Below are positions 1 through 10,649 of a DNA stretch of 64,000 bases, in pieces. The translations under genes and the position numbers were made by a program. The notes under the pieces were generated by a model. It did not search any database, was not told the DNA's origin, and was given only the letters and a program-made list of their open reading frames with translations. The stretch covers positions 17,913,046 through 17,977,045 of the forward strand of contig NC_050469.1 of the NCBI RefSeq assembly GCF_013373865.1. The letters run 5' to 3'. This stretch comes from Monomorium pharaonis. Its lineage: Eukaryota > Arthropoda > Insecta > Hymenoptera > Formicidae. How positions within the stretch are numbered: position 1 is the first letter of the stretch; each line of letters begins with the position of its first letter.

Positions 1-461
1 AATAAAAAAAACTATTAATTTGAGAATCAATCGTGAATTTACGATAATGATTTTACGAATAAATTTACGAATTTTTATCAATGTTTTCATCAAGGATTTA
101 ATAGTACGATACAATTCGATAAGAAACAAAATTAGAATTGTATGATACTGTAAATAAGATATTTAAGAAAAAAAAAGAATATATCGTGAATGTACCGAAA
201 ACTTTCATTAATTTACTATTTTCACAATTATTATAGAAATTAGATTATTTAAAGATTCCGTAAGTTCCTATCGCTTTTTCTCTTTTGACTTTCTTAGTCA
301 CAGAAGTTTATTACGGTTTTAATTTGTCCTATCTTTGCTAAATAATTTTGTCAAGTAATTGCGAATGTGCGTAACGACACAAGTCAAGACAATATGGGAC
401 TTTTATGTTCATTTTGATCCCTTCTACCTTTTTACGAGCATTGACCCATGTGCGTTCGGAC
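1..461. other. AT-rich unassigned DNA
   Basis: Very AT-rich sequence with no recognisable gene, repeat unit or RNA. Open frames here are short and of biased composition. Confidence 0.6.
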
Positions 462-467
462 ACCCTG

Positions 468-515
<48 letters not shown>

Positions 516-545
516 CATACATGTAATATACGTGTATATATATAC
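462..545. repeat. (TA)n microsatellite
   Basis: Interrupted TA dinucleotide run with CATA interruptions. The CACCCTG just upstream followed by TATATA resembles the end of the ACAGGGTG-terminated elements seen at 19804-21304, so this may be the edge of such an element. Confidence 0.8.
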
Positions 546-719
546 ATATGGTTGTAAAAAAAATTAAACATAATTATTGACAATCGGATTTGTTCATAAT
601 TATTAAGATATAAAAGATTTTTAAACAATTAATGTTGCGTAGTAAAAATATATTACATAATAAATTTTTTACTTCTGTAACATTTTAATTTTATTATTTA
701 AAAACCTTAAAGTTTAAAG

Positions 720-1040
720 AATTGTAATGATCATGTATAATCATATATACTTAGATCTATTCATAAGCACCAACCAGTTATGGATAGACCGAGTATATAT
801 GTTTATATATGATTATATTTGATCATATAAATGCTTCCACATGATCACATATGATAATATACAAGAACATTAGACCATATATGGTTATATAATATTTATA
901 TATATATAATATAATATAGACCATACTTAAATAGGATTTACAAAAATGATTTAATCATATATTCTTATATATGGCCGTATGAGATCATTTATAATGGCAC
1001 TTTTATTTCTTATATATCGATATATAAACATATACAAACA
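720..1040. repeat. Degenerate TATATGATCATATA word region
   Basis: Short near-palindromic words related to TATATGATCATATA recur irregularly (ATGATCATGTATAATC, TTTGATCATATAAATG, CACATGATCACATATG). A similar region lies at 13630-13850. Probably decayed ends of TIR elements; no coding potential. Confidence 0.4.
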
Positions 1041-1200
1041 TATATTTTTTAAAATGAACAAATAAGAAGTATTTTTTCCCGGTATTATATTACATTTTAA
1101 TAATATTATCGTAGCATATTGCATTATATTATTAAAATTTTACTTACATGTATTTAAAAAATGTTACATATTTATAGAATCTTTTTTACAATTGCAGCTT

Positions 1201-1870
1201 ACCCTACCGTAAATTCGATATATGACTCATATATTAATAGTATATGAAAGGCATACGAATCATATCTGATCGTCTACGAAGTATATGCGATTCTTATATG
1301 AATCGTACGCGATCATATGCCAATTGTGATATTAGACATGAACGTATACGACCGCATACGAATTACATATCACCTCCCAAAATTTATGTCGGAATCATAT
1401 GTGACATGTTTGACATACGAATCAAATCGTATAAGATTGCATACACGGTACATGCAATTCTTATACGGCTCGTATGCGATCACATGGCAATAGCATTATT
1501 AGACATACGATCGTATACGATCGCATACGAATTACTTGACAGTCGGAAATTGGTAACAGAATCACATATATGACATATGTCATGCATGTTTGATTTGCGT
1601 ATTTATCGTGTAAGAATCATATATGATTCTACGAAGAACATTTATTATGTACGATCTACGATGCGCGCACGCGTGTGTACACACAAAATTCATAATTTTG
1701 TTATATATGACCGGTATGTATATCCTTTACAAAAATCGGATCCGAGGCAAACTTTTCGACCAAAAAATTAATGTCTACTCGTATGCTCTTCATACGGCAG
1801 TCATATATGACAAAAATATATTGTGTATATTATGCATATATAAATCGTATATGTATAAATATATGTATAT
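1201..1870. repeat. CATACGATCGTATACG word array, element with ACCCTACCGTAAA end
   Basis: The left edge is ACCCTACCGTAAA (1201-1213), the reverse complement of the right edge TTTACGGTAGGGT of the elements ending at 7068 and 9534. Inside, self-complementary words of the CATACGATCGTATACGA type repeat for about 650 bases. Open frames through the array (for example 1244-1573) consist of repeated short peptides and are products of the repeat, not genes. Likely a non-autonomous TIR element; the right end is not clear. Confidence 0.5.
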
Positions 1871-2564
1871 TACATATATATTTAATAAATATTATATATT
1901 GTTCCTATAGACAAACATATTAAGAATATCGTTTAGCAAGCATTATAATTTTAATTGAAAATATAATAATCAAATAGAAACTTATATAGTCATATAGCCG
2001 CGAGTAGTTCGCAAGATCGCCACTAGGCGAAGGCACGGCCCAGATAGCACACGGACATCCTTAGAATGTCCTCAGGACGTCCAGGACGGACTTCGTGGAT
2101 ATCCCAAGGACGTCCTGATTTTATCCTGGGACATCCTCAGGACATCCTGAGGAATAGCAAACGAGCGCCACTTTTTAGTCCTCAGGACATCCTGAGGACA
2201 GTCCACCGGACGTCCTCAAGATACCATAGAATTTCCTCAGGACATCCTCAGGAATAGCAAACAATGACCACTTTTTATCAGATTTTTTAGATTTTTTTTA
2301 GGATTTTTGATAAATATATCAATTTTTTATAAGAATTGAAATGTTTCTCAAAAAAATTTAAAAAATAAAAAATTCTGATTAACTTAGAAGATTTTTAAAT
2401 ATTTCTAAATATTTTTAAGAGTTTTTGAAAATTAAAAAAAAACTTTAACAAAAATTAAAAGTTCAAATTATTTCTACGATAATTTTGTAAGAGGAAGAAG
2501 ACTATACATGATTCAGCCAAGCGATAGTCGTATCTGTTAAAGCATGTTTAATCTCTGACCCGAG

Positions 2565-2632
2565 AAAACGGTCACCCATCCAAGTGTCAACCATCGCCGA
2601 CGTTGCTTGACTTCAAAGACCATACCCTTCAT
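2565..2632 (-). repeat. 5S rRNA-derived segment inside the TIR element
   Basis: On the minus strand this matches the 3' two thirds of eukaryotic 5S rRNA, including the C-box region (GGATGGGTGACC) and AAGCAACGTCGG around the internal control region. It is far too short and diverged to be a 5S gene. The same segment, followed by about 250 bases of shared sequence, occurs at 7901-7970. Confidence 0.55.
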
Positions 2633-3391
2633 GATGATCTATGAGTACTTCTTGTTTATGCATACATATTTGTTATAGGTCATTACAATAGATATTGTCA
2701 GAAGGATGAAACATATATAGTTAACTTATATTTTTATAAATAAATATAAAGTTTTACAGTTTTTTAAAATCATTTTTACATATGCGAGCGAAATAGCATG
2801 TGGAATAACTGATTAAAAAAACTGTTTTTGCTCCGTTCGTATAAAATAAAATAAAAAAATTATTTAATATTATCATTCATAATTTTTTAGTATTGTTAAT
2901 ATGCTAGATTGTTTCAATAAGTGTAGACATTTAATCTGACTTCGAAGTCGACATTTTTACACATTTGATTTTGCAATACATTCTAGAAATACATACAATA
3001 TTCAAAGATTTCTCACTTGCTATACTAATTTACCGTCTTTTTCAAAAATTAATATACATCCAGGATGTCCCTGAATAATGTTTTAGGACGTCCTGAATAC
3101 TGTTTTAGGACGTCCTGAGGACTGTCGTCTTAGGACGTCCTGAGGACTGTCATTTTAGAACGTCCTGAGGACTGTCTTAGGACGTCCTGAGGACTTTTAA
3201 GAAATCATATTCTCAGAACATTCTGTGCTATCTAAAATGTCTGGTATTTATACAGTCATCATATTTAAGTTTATCTTCAGACATTTTGTAGCTAATGAAA
3301 CTCTTTATACAATATTTTAAGAATAATGTTTTTAGCTAAAGTACATATATCCTCAGGACATCCTGAGTAGATATATCCTAAGGATTTCCTC

Positions 3392-3403
3392 AAGACACGA
3401 GTA
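3392..3403 (+). repeat. Target-site duplication, left copy (LINE)
   Basis: AAGACACGAGTA here is repeated exactly at 6485-6496, bracketing the minus-strand LINE. A 12-bp perfect direct repeat is typical of target-primed reverse transcription. Confidence 0.85.
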
Positions 3404-6400
3404 TTGATGAAAATTTTATTGTGTCCCCTTAGGGTTTACAATCTCTACAAAAAAGAACTTATTACTATTTTAAAAACTACCTTATCTCTAATTTATTCTA
3501 TACTCTTAGGTGCATCCTCTACTGCCTCCACACCCCGCCTTTCTACACACACACACACACACACACACACCGCCTTTTTGTGGACTTCCATTTCCTCTGC
3601 CCTTCTATCATTCACTATCTCCAACATTTATACCACCATCGCCCCTCTCTATCCCCTTCCTCTTTCTCATGAACACTAATCCAACTCTCTTCCTCCCCAT
3701 CTGACCCCAGAATGCTTCCTACCACCTCCTGCCAACTGTCTCTTTTCATAGCCCAATCTCTACACTCTTCCCATACATGCTCCCACGTCTCTATGCTATT
3801 TCCACATAATCTACATCTCTTCTTTTCTTCATCCTTCCAATATCTATCGCCTCTCATCTCGTTATCTAGTCTACACCTTATAATTTTTTTCCACCTACTC
3901 TCTCCCCACCCTTTTCTCAGGTATCCTGGTATGCCTTCCTCCCTCACGAATTTATCCTACTTATTATATTCCAAACCTAGAATTCTCCCCCCTCTTTCTC
4001 TCTCTGCATCTGTTTTTCCTTATTAAATACCGCTTTAGCACTATCCTCCCCTCTTTCCTCATTTAGCTCTTCCAAATTCCCTTCTCTGTCCACCTAAAAG
4101 CTCCTTCTCTCCTCTTTTCAGCCACTTCCTACCTTCCCTGACCTATCCCTTAACTTTATCTCTTCTAAACACTTTCTTGCTAGCTCACTACCTCCTCCCT
4201 CCTCTAACCTCTTTTCATACTTCCACGTCCTTCTTTCCGCTTTCTCTCTTAATTTATCCCTTAGTATCTCTTCTCTTACCATGTATCCCGGCGTGTGCCA
4301 ATCCAAGCCCATCACCCACCTCAGATACCTCTCTCTAACCTCTCTATACTGTCTCTCTCCTTCCATCCCCATATCTCCACCTCGTACCCTATAACCGTTT
4401 ATACCAGCCTGTCAAACAATCATAACCTCCTTCCCCAATCACCCCCATACCTTCTCTTCCCAATCCCCCAAATTTGACCCATCACTGCCGCCGCCCTTCT
4501 CACTCTACCCTTTATCTGCGCTTATTGTCCCTTATTCTTTTGTAACACATATCCTAGATAGCAGTACTCCTTCACTTCCTCTATCCTATTCCCTTTCCAC
4601 CACCAACTTTTTCTACTCTCCCTACCTCCTCCCTTTCTGAACCTCATTATTTTCGATTTCTCCGCATTTAACACTAAATTCTTTTCATCTAAGTACCTTT
4701 CTAACCTTTCCAACATACTTCTCATCTGATCTTCATTTTCTGCTATTACTATTTAAGTCATCCGCATATATCAGCGTATACACCCTCTCACCTCTTACCT
4801 TCACTCCTCCCCACTTGACCCTCCCCATTACTTCTTCTAAATCTGAGATTAATATATTAAAAAGTAATAGGCTCAGTGGACACCCCTGTCTTACCCCCTC
4901 CCCGTCCAAAACTCTTCACCCCACTCTAACTCTACTTTTCGTTTCCCTTAATAAACTTTCTACTTCCTTTATTAAACGTTCTCTAATCCCTCTCTCTCTC
5001 ATCGTCTTTATCAAAATACCTCTATCCACCGAATCAAAGGCCGCCTTCAGATCTACGAATAACGCTACTAATTTCCCGCCCTTCTTGCATACACTTCTAT
5101 TTACTAAGTAGTTCAATAAGTAAATGTTATCTGTTGTGTAAATGTTCTCTCTCTTTTACTCCTAAAGCCCGTTTGATTTTCTGGAATTATCTTCTTCTCC
5201 TCAATCTCCTTTTCCAACTTTTCTGCTAAAATCTTTGCATACACCTTATACAGCGTAGGCATTAATGTTATTCCCCTATACTCACTCACCTGCTTCCCCT
5301 TCCCTTTCTTCACTATCGGCACCACTACCCCCTCCTTCCATTTTTCTGGCCACTCTTTCTCCTTCCATACTCTATTCAAAAACTTTTCCATCCACTCTTC
5401 AAGCCTTCCTCCCCCACACCTCCACACCTCATTCGGAATTCCATCTAATCCACCTGCTTTTTCTACTTTTAAATTATTTACCATCCTTCTCACTTCCTCC
5501 TTGCTAATTACCTGTTCTTCATCTCTCCCACTACTTTCTCTATCCATTCTCTCCTCTCCTCTAACCACTCTTGCCTCTACTCCACCTAACAAACACATAA
5601 AATATTCTTTCCATTCCTCCATTCCTATTCCTTTGTTCACCCTCCTTTTCTTCTTCCTATCTTTATTTACTATCTCCCATACTTTACTCTCATTTCTAGC
5701 TTCCTCTGCCTTTTTCTCCCACCTCCTATTCTCCTCCTTTTCTTCCTTTCACATATCTCCCTAAATTCCCTTTTCCTTTCTATGTATTCACACCTATCCT
5801 CTAACCCCCTCCTCCACCTCCTTAGATCCTTCCTCACCTGTCTCTTCAACTCCATACACTTCTTATCCCACCAGCCCCTTCCTCTGCTCCTACCTTCCTT
5901 TCTCTCCCTGTCTGTCTTTCCCATTGCCTCCTTGATTTTACTCAACATCCTATCCCACTCCTCATTTACCTCTTGTTCAAACTCTTCCTTCTGTTCAATC
6001 CTTCCCTCCAATACCCCCCTAACATTTCTCTACCCTCCTCATCCCAGACCCCCCTTATCTCCTTACCTTTCCCCTTTTTATTTACTTCTCCATCCTCACT
6101 CATCACCTCTGCCACTACTGGAAAATGATCCGAATCTACCTTATCTATTACCTTCATTTTCTCTATTCTCTCCTTCGCCTTTTCATCTACTAAAATATAG
6201 TCGATTACCGTGCTCCCTCTGCCCCCTATATACGTATACTGACCTTCTTCATCTCCCACCATCCTACTATTTAAAATTTTCCATCCACATTCTCCTATCA
6301 TTTCTAACAGCTTTCTATCCTCTTTATCTACCTTACCATCCTTGGATTTTCTCCTGACCTGCTTTTCCCCCTCCCCACTATCCGAATCTTCTCCCCATCC

Positions 6401-6484
6401 TCCTCCTTCTCTACCAGTTCTCGCATTAAAATTTCCCCCAATAATCACCTTCGTATTCCCCTCTTTTGATTCCATAACCTGTTT
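3404..6484 (-). mobile_element. 5'-truncated non-LTR retrotransposon (Jockey/I-like group)
   Basis: A minus-strand LINE lies exactly between 12-bp direct repeats. Its 5' end (6484) falls inside the endonuclease domain, so ORF1 and the start of ORF2 are missing. The 3' end (3404) is an AATAAAATTTTC-type tail without a long poly(A). The order on the minus strand is endonuclease, linker, reverse transcriptase and C-terminal zinc finger. A short GT/CA microsatellite lies in the 3' UTR (3545-3570). It inserted into the 2039-6681 element, so it is younger than that copy. The exact clade cannot be fixed by eye. Confidence 0.85.
3615..6484 (-). pseudogene. LINE ORF2 remnant: AP endonuclease, reverse transcriptase, zinc finger
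   Basis: ORF2 pieces read on the minus strand. The endonuclease C-terminal half (5966-6484) has NFNARTG and SDHFPVV, the latter the SDH motif of APE-type endonucleases. A basic linker follows (5670-6011, WWDKKCMELKRQ). The reverse transcriptase (about 4520-5640) shows EYRGITLMPTLYK, FVDLKAAFDSVD (motif A) and YADD (motif C, near 4760). The tail (3615-3947) has the zinc finger CRLCGNSIETWEHVWEEC (CX2CX8HX4C). Several frameshifts (about 5113, 4910, 4740, 4400, 3950) and the lost N terminus make it non-functional. The purine-rich coding strand gives it a strongly K/E/R-rich composition. Confidence 0.85.
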
Positions 6485-6496
6485 AAGACACGAGTA
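6485..6496 (+). repeat. Target-site duplication, right copy (LINE)
   Basis: AAGACACGAGTA, identical to 3392-3403; marks the 5' junction of the minus-strand LINE. Confidence 0.85.
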
Positions 6497-6801
6497 GAAT
6501 TTTAATTTATATTAATACTATTACAGAATCTAACATTCTAAACTTACTTTAGAAATCAAATTTATATGTAAAATATGTATATAAAATATTTACAATAATA
6601 CAACTATTATATTCTGACAAGATCCCAGGACATTCCGGGACATATTCAGGATGATCCTGAGGACGTCTTGTACTATCTGGGGGTGCTCCTTCTTCTCGTA
6701 AGAAATTTACTCCAAAAGGCTTATAAAAGAAAACCATCATTTACGGCTTACCTAGCAATTAGTATTTTACTAGCAGCAAAGTGTAGTATATATTTTTTTT
6801 T

Positions 6802-7068
6802 TACACGAAGAGAGTTCGTGGGCCTTCCCAACTCAGAGAGAGCTTCCGAAAATTGAGAAAATATAAAAATAAAATTTTATACAATTATATAAAATACTTA
6901 CGCCTATATAAATCGTATATGACTCATCAGCATCACATGCGATTTTGTCATATATGACTGATATATGAATCGTATATCAGGCGTATATGATCGTATCCCA
7001 AAAACACATATGCCATTATCGTATATGATCACATACGATTTTGTCATATACGACTTTTACGGTAGGGT
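6802..7068 (+). mobile_element. Short element ending TTTACGGTAGGGT, copy 1
   Basis: About 265 bases are repeated in direct orientation at 9271-9534 with roughly 90% identity by eye. It contains words such as CATACGATTTTGTCATATACGA and ends with TTTACGGTAGGGT, the inverse of the ACCCTACCGTAAA edge at 1201. No coding sequence. Probably a truncated TIR element. Confidence 0.55.
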
Positions 7069-7070
7069 GT

Positions 7071-7090
7071 GTATGCCCTGTTTGTGTAAA

Positions 7091-7145
<55 letters not shown>

Positions 7146-7185
7146 GGGGTGGGAAAGACGTTCATACACACGCACGCATACGTTT

Positions 7186-7220
<35 letters not shown>

Positions 7221-7238
7221 TTTACACAAACAGCATAC
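7071..7238. mobile_element. GA/CT hairpin MITE
   Basis: An inverted repeat with outer arms GTATGC-CTGTTTGTGTAAAAG and its complement ending GCATAC. Each arm runs into a (GA)n or (CT)n tract, and the loop is about 45 bases (7141-7185). It is a 168-base foldback. Open frames across it on both strands are dinucleotide artefacts. Confidence 0.65.
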
Positions 7239-7900
7239 ACACATCGCGTGTAGCAATTAGCTGGTTGCAGCGTCAGACGGCCGGCGATTCGGAACAACTT
7301 TTAGTTATTACAGTGATTTTAAGGAACACGTGTTTCTAACATAATTCCAAGACAATCTTTTCTTTACCAAAATTTTATTTAAAGCATAATTTTATCTTAT
7401 AAGATAAAATACCCAGGTAGCAAGGTGTCGTCTAATTGACGGCACTTTTTGGTCATTTTATGACGAACCAGACGTCATAATGTCGAGATAAAATGACGTC
7501 TAAATGTCGTAAAACTGACGTACATTTGTCTGATCTTAACGACGTCATATATTGACGTCAAAAATACGTCATTATTTTCATATTATTGACGTCATTTTCA
7601 AAAAGCTAGTATCGTACATTTGACGGTATTTTATTGTTATTTTTATGACAAAACATAGGTTTTTAGATTACATTTAATAAAGACGACATTTTAACGTCAT
7701 TTTTATGACTATCCCAGGTAGTAAAAGCCGTTATTTTGACGTTTTTGAAAATATTTCGGGTACATGTCCTATATATGCAGTACTTGCGTTATGAAAATAT
7801 CGAAATAACATAATTATAATGTAAAAAAAAAATTTACGTTGTTTCTCAACAAGCATCGTGATTCACCACACCATAGTTAAATTTGGAATTGCTTAACTTC

Positions 7901-7970
7901 CGCGGTCACCCATCCAACTCTGAACCGCCGTCGACGTTGCTTGACTTCGAAGATCGTACGCTACCTAGCA
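7901..7970 (-). repeat. 5S rRNA-derived segment, second copy
   Basis: The minus strand again reads like the 3' part of 5S rRNA (GGATGGGTGACCGC, then AAGCAACGTCGACGG, TTCGAAGTC). It sits in the same relative position as 2565-2632 and is followed on the plus strand by the same tail sequence (TTATAGATCAGTTCAATAGA region). Confidence 0.55.
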
Positions 7971-8191
7971 CTTTGTGATGATCCATGAACACTTAATGCT
8001 CATGAATAAACGATTTGTTATAGATCAGTTCAATAGATGCGAGAAACATGAAACTTGTAGTTAACCAATATTTTTATAAATAAATATAAATTTACAGTTT
8101 TTTTCCTGATTTTTACATGTGCGAAATAACATTTGGAATAACTTATAAAAATATGTTTTTGCTCTGTTCTTTTGATAAAGCTAAATTATAT

Positions 8192-8595
8192 CCCAGACAG
8201 AACGCAATATTTATAAAATATAAAATATTTATAATATTTATTTAAATATTTTATAAATATTTATCCAAATATTTTATAAATATTTATATATCCAAATATT
8301 TTATAAATATTTTTTTGTGGTCTTAGATTTGACAAATCATAAAGATTTATCATAAATATTATAAAAATATTCATGAAATATTTATAAATATTTACAGAAT
8401 ATTACTTATACAAATCTTTATCTTTTATTTACCATAAATATTATATAAAATATTTAGTCTATATTTTAATATGTTGAATAAAGATTTTTTTCTTCGTATA
8501 TATAAAATATGTGTAAAATATTTATATAATATTTTGAAAAATAAATATTAATAAATATTAATAAATATTTATCATAAATATTATGTGCTGTCTGG
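8192..8595. mobile_element. Nested MITE with CCCAGACAG ends
   Basis: CCCAGACAGAACGCAATATT at 8192 and its imperfect inverse ending CTGTCTGGG at 8595 enclose about 400 bases of AAATATTTATAAATATTT words. AT flanks both sides. It lies inside 7412-9013 and belongs to the same terminal-signature group. Confidence 0.7.
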
Positions 8596-9270
8596 GATGA
8601 TTCTAAAATATTGATAGTATTAATTATATAAAATATTATATTAATTTTAATAATGTTGTTTATTAAGCAATCTTTAAATAATGATTAATAGTTATAGGTA
8701 GCAAGGTGTCCACTAGACCTCAATAATTCGTCATTTGAGGTCAAATCGTCAATTATTACAAAGAATTATAGTTAACGTCAGTAATTAGTCACTAATAAAA
8801 CCTTATTAATACATCGTAAAATGATCAATTAATTGACGTTATTAATTAGTCAAGAATATGACGTCGGAAATACGTCGTAAGATGGATAAATGATTGACGT
8901 AATTAATAGGTCAAAAAATGACGTTACTATTACGTTTTAATTTGGTAACATGACGTCCGCGACCTTAAATGACGAATTATTGACGTCGTATTAACGTCAC
9001 CTTGCTACCTGGGTAGTTAGCGACTTACGCGGTGGTAATCACCTGTCAGCGAACGCGGATAGTCAGCCGTTCCCGCGTTACGCTCGTGGCGCGCCGCCCT
9101 TGCTTGCCTTCTGTACTCGACGCGTAATTCGTTAACTATTTTGGCTTATAACTCAAAAACTGCGCTTTAAATAAAATTTTGGTAAAGGAAAAATCGTCTT
9201 AGAATTGCGTCAGGAATACGTCATTTTACGGACCTAAAGTTGTTCTGAATGACTTTGTATATTGTTTTTA

Positions 9271-9534
9271 TTACACGAAGAGAGTTCATGGGCCTTCATA
9301 ACTCAGAGCTTCAAAAAATTGAGAAAATATAAAAATAAAATTTATATAATTATATAAAATACTCACGCCTTTATAACGTCGTATATGACTCATCAGCATC
9401 ACATGCGATTTTGTAATATATGACTGATATATGAATCGTATATCAGGCGTATACGATCGTATCCTAAAAACACATATGCCATTATCGTATACGATCACAT
9501 ACGATTTTGTCATATACGACTTTTACGGAAGGGT
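9271..9534 (+). mobile_element. Short element ending TTTACGGAAGGGT, copy 2
   Basis: Direct repeat of 6802-7068, starting at TTACACGAAGAGAGTTC and ending at the ACGG(T/A)AGGGT terminus. Between the two copies lie the GA/CT hairpin and the 7412-9013 element. Confidence 0.55.
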
Positions 9535-9765
9535 AGTATTAGTATTTATGCAAACTTGATTCCAATGTTAAAAAAAAAACAGAAAATTAGTAGATAATTT
9601 TGTTATTTAATTTTTTGTTTAACTTTGCAGAAATAATAATGCTATATTGAGATAATATAATTGTTAGATGTTCTGTAAATATATAAAATAAAAAATTCTG
9701 TAACTGTATAAAATATTTTTAATATCTATAAAATTAAAATTTTTAATTATGTTACAATGTATATT

Positions 9766-10644
9766 CGAGGGTGAATCAAATATAAACGGGATTTTTTTTT
9801 AATTTATTTAGTGAAAAACAAAAGACAATTATAATTTATTTTTCCACATAGTTTCCCGCTTTAGAAATACATTTTTCCAGCGAGAAGGAAGGTTTTTTAT
9901 CGCAGCATTGTAGAATGAAGCTGGTTGCGTCAGGAGCCAATTGCGCACGAATTCCTCCACACCCTCGTCATCTTCAAATCGTTGCCCTCCTAGAGCTTCT
10001 TTAAGCGGTTCAAATAAATGGAAATCGCAGGGCGATAGGTCCGGGCTGTAAGGAGGATGATCAAGTTAAGTCCAGTGCATTTCTTGTAGTTTGGAAACCG
10101 TTAGGGCTGCAATATGGGGCCTGGCATTATCGTGGAGGAGGATGACCTCTCGAATCGGTTGATCTCGTCTTTTGCGGCGATGTGCATCTCTCACCTCGTT
10201 CAACACCTCGCAGTAGTAAGCAGCATGATTGTGCGTCGCTCATGCAAAAAATCAATGAGCAAAATGCTTCGCCGGTCGAAAAAAAACGGTTGAAAGCATC
10301 TTGCTAGCTTTCTTCGACGTTCTTGTCCTTCCTTGAACTTTTTATGCCAGGCAAACACACGCGTCATTGACGATGTTCGATTACCGAACTGTGCAGTCAA
10401 TCTCTGGAAAATTTCCGTCGCTTGAATTCCTTCACGAGCAAGAAATTTTATAATTATGCGTTGCGCAGTGGAGGAGTGCACCTATTGCTCCAACATCGTG
10501 AGCGTTACTGACGGAATGGTTGGAAGTATGAAACGGTCGGCTCTCTCTACTCCTAATGGCCCCACCCAAGCATATTAGAAGTGTGATCCTTCTAACTGTA
10601 GATGTTCAGGAACAAAAATCCCGTTTATATTTGATTCACCCTCG
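9766..10644 (-). mobile_element. Internally deleted mariner transposon
   Basis: Inverted repeats of about 30 bp begin CGAGGGTGAATCAAATATAA at 9766 and end with the complement at 10644. The length is about 880 bp against roughly 1.3 kb for a full mariner, so the middle of the transposase is deleted. Confidence 0.85.
9845..10496 (-). pseudogene. Mariner transposase remnant
   Basis: The N-terminal helix-turn-helix part (10200-10481) reads with FLAREGIQATEIFQRL and RVFAWHKKFKEG, typical of the mariner paired-like DNA-binding domain. The C-terminal part of the catalytic domain (about 9850-10150) has HDNARPH (second Asp region), a stop codon, then YSPDLSPCDFHLF (third Asp, mariner D34D type) and ends WLLTQPASFYNAAI. 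The segment holding the first catalytic Asp is deleted, and frameshifts and a stop are present. Non-functional. Confidence 0.85.
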
Positions 10645-10649
10645 TAATA

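Larger units (their letters stand above)
2039..6681. mobile_element. TIR element with CCCAGATAGCAC ends and GGACGTCC words (split by a LINE)
   Basis: The termini are CCCAGATAGCAC (2039-2050) and GTACTATCTGGG (6670-6681), inverted with 11 of 12 matches and flanked by the same dinucleotide GG on both sides. Subterminal DNA (2052-2260, 3060-3200, 3350-3390, 6620-6668) is a series of self-complementary words of the TCCTCAGGACATCCTGAGGA type. Removing the LINE at 3404-6484 and one copy of its target duplication leaves about 1.55 kb without a reading frame, so it is non-autonomous. It shares its terminal signature with the elements at 7412-9013 and 8192-8595, and an internal 5S-like cassette with the former. 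The superfamily is not known to me. Confidence 0.6.
7412..9013. mobile_element. TIR element with CCCAGGTAGCAAGGTG ends and GACGTCA words
   Basis: Perfect 16-bp terminal inverted repeats CCCAGGTAGCAAGGTG (7412-7427 and 8998-9013) are flanked by TA on both sides. Subterminal DNA is rich in TGACGTCA-like palindromic words. Internal copies of the terminus (CCCAGGTAG at 7712 and GGTAGCAAGGTG at 8697) suggest that more than one insertion is superimposed. The core 7860-8180 is homologous to 2510-2830 in the other CCCAG element. It is non-autonomous; no transposase frame. Confidence 0.7.

Noticed and set aside
2565..2632. Functional 5S rRNA gene
   Set aside because: Only part of the molecule is present, with several changes, inside a transposable element.
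5265..6357. Plus-strand S/P/L-rich open frames over the LINE
   Set aside because: Antisense shadow of the purine-rich ORF2 coding strand.
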